From Actinomycetota bacterium (GTDB lineage: Bacteria > Actinomycetota > Actinomycetes > S36-B12 > UBA10799), in contig JAUPKM010000205.1 in assembly GCA_030837445.1 (NCBI GenBank), forward strand, positions 1 to 7,953: 7,953 nt of DNA. The letters run 5' to 3'. The notes below the pieces were generated by a model, which was given only the letters and a program-made list of their open reading frames with translations, did not search any database and was not told where the DNA came from. How positions within the stretch are numbered: the first letter of the stretch is position 1; every line of letters begins with the position of its first letter. The translations under genes and the position numbers were made by a program. Shown here in pieces: positions 5,481-7,953 of the stretch.

Positions 5481-5942
5481 ATGAAGAAGACGATCTTCGC
5501 CGCCGGACTAGCCGCGTTGGCCATCGCGGGCCTGGCAGAGGGAGCAGGCACGGCGAACGCCAGGCCGTACTGCGAGACCGGAAGCTATGACCCAGCACAA
5601 AGTATGTGTGTCGGTGGACCTTACGGCCCTGTCGCCGTGAAATGGCTCCCCGACTCTCCGTATTCCCTGCCGTCGGACCCCACGAAAGCAGCGATATTGG
5701 GGGAGCCTGACACCATGCACTTCACCAGCATCCAGCAGTTTGGTGATGTCTATTCGAACGCGATTTGCGGTGACCTGCAGGTCGATCCGCAGCGTCGCAG
5801 AATCTGGACGCAGGTCTCGGTCTGGATGACTCAGACGAACCTCAACTATGGCCAACTCCAGGAGGGGATCGGCTACGCCATCGCAGAGTATTGTCCGCAG
5901 TACTACGACATCTACTCGTCCTACCGGAGTTACTACCCGTAA
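5481..5942 (+). CDS. secreted protein with N-terminal Cys pair and NLNYGQ-type C-terminus, 153 aa
   Basis: Function unknown. Residues 1-27 form a signal peptide (MKKTIFAAGLAAL..., TANA before RPYC). The mature protein has two parts. An N-terminal unit holds C31-x11-C43 (CETGSYDPAQSMC), the same spacing class as its neighbours. A C-terminal part (about 84-153) holds C96 and C138 and the motifs TNLNYGQLQ, IGYAIAEYC and YSSYRSYY. This C-terminal part matches the protein at 3052-3363, which lacks the N-terminal cysteine pair. Aromatic residues are dense at the end: 11 Tyr in the last 31 residues. GGAG (5471-5474) lies six bases before the ATG. It is the last gene of the plus-strand cluster and converges on the propeller gene, 215 bases away stop to stop. 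No clear terminator hairpin was seen in the gap. Confidence 0.85.
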   Translation: MKKTIFAAGLAALAIAGLAEGAGTANARPYCETGSYDPAQSMCVGGPYGPVAVKWLPDSPYSLPSDPTKAAILGEPDTMHFTSIQQFGDVYSNAICGDLQVDPQRRRIWTQVSVWMTQTNLNYGQLQEGIGYAIAEYCPQYYDIYSSYRSYYP

Positions 5943-6007
5943 TGTTCCAGCCAGTTGTTGCCCCAAGTGCAAACGGCTCGCCATCATTCACCGCTCCTCG
6001 CAAACGT

Positions 6008-6150
6008 GTAACCGGTGAGCTACAAGTTCAGCCCGGTGTAGACGACGTGGGTGATGCGGCGACGGGCCAGTCGAAGTCGTCGAGTTCCTCGGTGGCCAAC
6101 TCTCGCGACCAGGGCCGGTAGCCAGCGAGCTTCAGGCGAGGCCTAGTTCG
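6008..6150 (-). pseudogene. short IS110-family transposase relic with internal deletion
   Basis: Two pieces of an IS110 transposase gene are joined. At 6038-6061 the DNA matches 1518-1541 of the intact transposase gene at 23 of 24 positions, encoding the C-terminal segment RRITHVVY (RRITRVVY in the intact protein). At 6076-6102 it matches the older relic (925-951) at 24 of 27 positions, encoding ELATEELDD (ELATVELDD there). In a whole gene these segments are more than 100 codons apart; here they are about 15 bases apart and in different frames, so most of the C-terminal domain is gone. The orientation is the same as the other two IS110 copies in the window. Confidence 0.55.
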
Positions 6151-6157
6151 CAGCGGG

Positions 6158-7953
6158 TTACACGGCCAATCCAGTGCCTCCGTTACCACCTTGCCCACCG
6201 TCGCCGCCCCTACCGCCGCTGGTGCCGACTCCGCCTGCTCCCCCAGCACCGCCGTTGCCTGCTGCGCCGCCGGGGCCTGAGGTGCCGTTCGCGCCCGAGG
6301 AGCCTGCTGCGCCACTACCGGCACCGCTGCTCGGCCCTCCAACACCGCCTGCGCCGCCGTTGCCCCCGTTACCGATAACTCCGGCGTCACCGCCCCGCCC
6401 GCCTGCTCCACCGTTGCCAGCGGGCCCAGCCGGGGAGTTGGTGATGTCCAGGGCAGTGATCGCTCCGATGGTTGTGCTGGCTGAACTTACGAGTGAGGTA
6501 TTGGTGAGGTATGCGCGGGTTCCGGATGGAGTGAGTGCCACACCATAGGTGTAAAGAGGGACTGGTGCGTTTTCGATGACGGTATCGGTGACGGTGTCGA
6601 TCACTGCCATGTGCCCGCCGGGACTCGTGACGTAGGCGCGCGTTCCATCAGGACTTACCGCAACGGCATAAACGCCGACAAACCCCGTGATCACCCCGGA
6701 GACGCTATTGGTGGCGGTGTTAATCACCGAGACTGTCTGGGACGAATAGTTGACGACGTACGCCTTTGCCCCGTTCGGGGTGACCGCCATGGAAATGGGT
6801 GCCAAGCCCACAGGGATGGCGGCGATGATGGTGTTGGTGGCGGTGTCGATGACCGACACCGAGCCCTCAATCTCAGTGACGTAGACGCGGTCACTTGTCG
6901 GGCTGGCTACGACGGCCCACGGGGTCGTGTCCAAGCTGATGGTGGCGACCACGGTGTTAGTTGCGGTGTTAATCACCGACACTGAGCCCGGATATGTGTT
7001 GGCGGTATAGGCACGGGTGCCTGCCCGGTTCACGGCCACCCCAACTGGACTGCCACCGACGCTGACGGTGTCCGTGACAGTGTTGGTGATGGTGTCGATA
7101 ACCGACACTGTGTCGCTCTCCCGATTGGTGACGTACGCTCGCGTGCCTGCCGGGTTAATAGCCACCGCGGTTGGAGAGCTGCCAACCAGGATGGCCTCGG
7201 TGACTGTGTTGGTGGCTGTGTCCACCACAGATACGCTCGCACCTGCTTGGTTCGTGACGTAGGCGCGGGTACCGGTCGGGTTGACCACTACGCCGGTGGG
7301 GCTGGCGATCCCAATCGCGGTGGCCACGCTGTTGTTCGCGGTGTCGATCACCACAACTGTGCCGGAGGGGTTAGTGGCGTACGCCCGCGTACTGCTCGCG
7401 GCGATGTTGCCCTCTTGATTTCCACCAGGGAGGTTGAGAGCGATTGTTGCGGTAACCGTATTGCTGACGGTGTCGAAGACAAGTACTTCGTAGCCGCTGT
7501 TGTAGTCCTGGGAGCCAGTTATGTACAGCTGGTTTCCGGTGGGGTCCATTGTCAGCCCCAAGCTGTTTCCGTTGCCGAGGTCATAAGTCGCAGTGACCGT
7601 ATTGGTGGTGGTGTTAATGACCGACAGATTGTTGGAAGCGTCGACAATGTATGCGCGTGTTCCATCCGGGTCGACCGCGATGCCCTGCAGATAGCTGGGA
7701 CCGAGGCTGATTGTTGCCGTCACTGCGTTGGTGCCGGTGTCGATCACCACTACCTTTGCTCCGTTGTATTGGACGGTTGCATAGGCGTAGGACTCTGTGG
7801 CGGCGATTCCCGAGGCTGAGTTCCCGAGGTCAATGGTGTCGATCACGGTGTTGGTTGCGGTGTCGATCACCGACACCCCTTGGCCGGTCGAGACGTAGGC
7901 GCGTGTCCCTGCGGGGTTGACCGCAACCCCATTGGGGTAGACGCCGACGCTGA
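6158..7953 (-). CDS. YVTN-type beta-propeller protein with C-terminal PGRS tail (5' end outside the window)
   Basis: At least 597 residues are present, and the frame stays open to the right edge, so the true start is not visible. A GTG at 7874-7876 lies inside the repeats and is not a credible start. From the edge to about 6440 the protein is a chain of roughly 42-residue repeats of the YVTN/YncE-like propeller type, each with a VSVIDTATNTV strand, a VAVNPxGTRAYVTN strand and a short loop. Eleven full units and one partial unit are seen, more than one seven-bladed propeller needs. The last 93 residues (6161-6439) are PGRS-like: GNGGAGGRGGD, GGNGGAGGVGG and an end at NGGTGLAV. That tail is typical of mycobacterial PE_PGRS proteins, which are exported by ESX-5 and sit at the cell surface. 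A PE domain would be N-terminal, and its presence here is inference. Propellers of this type usually bind proteins or small ligands; no active site can be named. Confidence 0.85.
   Translation of the reverse strand, partial: SVGVYPNGVAVNPAGTRAYVSTGQGVSVIDTATNTVIDTIDLGNSASGIAATESYAYATVQYNGAKVVVIDTGTNAVTATISLGPSYLQGIAVDPDGTRAYIVDASNNLSVINTTTNTVTATYDLGNGNSLGLTMDPTGNQLYITGSQDYNSGYEVLVFDTVSNTVTATIALNLPGGNQEGNIAASSTRAYATNPSGTVVVIDTANNSVATAIGIASPTGVVVNPTGTRAYVTNQAGASVSVVDTATNTVTEAILVGSSPTAVAINPAGTRAYVTNRESDTVSVIDTITNTVTDTVSVGGSPVGVAVNRAGTRAYTANTYPGSVSVINTATNTVVATISLDTTPWAVVASPTSDRVYVTEIEGSVSVIDTATNTIIAAIPVGLAPISMAVTPNGAKAYVVNYSSQTVSVINTATNSVSGVITGFVGVYAVAVSPDGTRAYVTSPGGHMAVIDTVTDTVIENAPVPLYTYGVALTPSGTRAYLTNTSLVSSASTTIGAITALDITNSPAGPAGNGGAGGRGGDAGVIGNGGNGGAGGVGGPSSGAGSGAAGSSGANGTSGPGGAAGNGGAGGAGGVGTSGGRGGDGGQGGNGGTGLAV
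6480..7953 (-). repeat. tandem array of about 126-bp repeats coding for propeller blades
   Basis: The plus-strand motif CGGTGTCGATSACCGACAC and close variants recur about every 120-140 bases, near 6594, 6715, 6841, 6966, 7090, 7216, 7339, 7470, 7608, 7735 and 7858. On the coding strand each marks the VSVIDT(A)TNTV strand of one blade. Copies differ at many codon third positions, so the array is not a product of very recent expansion, though units near 6841-7110 are closer to each other than to the rest. Confidence 0.8.

Noticed and set aside
6174..6548. Proline-rich 124-residue plus-strand protein
   Set aside because: It is the reverse complement of the Gly-rich PGRS coding sequence; Gly codons read backwards give Pro and Ala codons.
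6611..7819. Several plus-strand open frames opposite the propeller gene
   Set aside because: They are antisense shadows of the 126-bp repeat array and show no independent family, signal or start site.
6480..7953. CRISPR-like array, because of regular repeats
   Set aside because: The period is about 126 bases, the repeats are imperfect and coding, and the frame is continuous; they encode propeller blades.

Overview
The window looks like an accessory region of a slow-growing Mycobacterium. The support is a PGRS (Gly-Gly-Ala/Gly-Gly-Asn) tail on a large surface-type protein, small Sec-exported proteins with DUF732-type C-termini, an actinobacterial-style IS110 transposase, and high G+C outside the small-gene cluster. 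The species cannot be fixed from the sequence.

Layout, left to right. (a) 1-558: no protein gene is recognised; a tRNA-like structure lies on the minus strand at 73-183. (b) 559-1265, minus: a frameshifted, 5'-truncated IS110-family transposase relic. (c) 1386-2510, minus: an apparently intact IS110-family (DEDD) transposase, followed by about 540 bases of non-coding DNA that may hold its bridge RNA and, further out, a perfect 13-bp inverted repeat. (d) 3052-4434, plus: a tight run of small secreted-protein genes with gaps of 15 and 12 bases and one ATGA overlap; the second member is a frameshifted stub. (e) 4435-5073: gene debris, namely two halves of an HNH-nuclease motif on opposite strands and a decayed DUF732 C-terminus. 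(f) 5074-5942, plus: two more secreted-protein genes that match the second and first genes of the earlier run. (g) 6008-6150, minus: a short IS110 relic with an internal deletion. (h) 6158 to the right edge, minus: the 3' part of a long protein made of at least eleven YVTN-type beta-propeller repeats and ending in a PGRS tail.

The most coherent theme is the secreted-protein cluster of 3052-5942. Its members mix three parts: a signal peptide with an N-terminal cysteine pair, a DUF732-like C-terminus, and a Tyr-rich 'NLNYGQ' C-terminus. Its sampled G+C is near 50 percent, well below the flanks, and it lies among IS110 remnants. I read it as a shuffled, partly decayed, probably acquired family of exported proteins. 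No biochemical function can be assigned to any of them from sequence alone.
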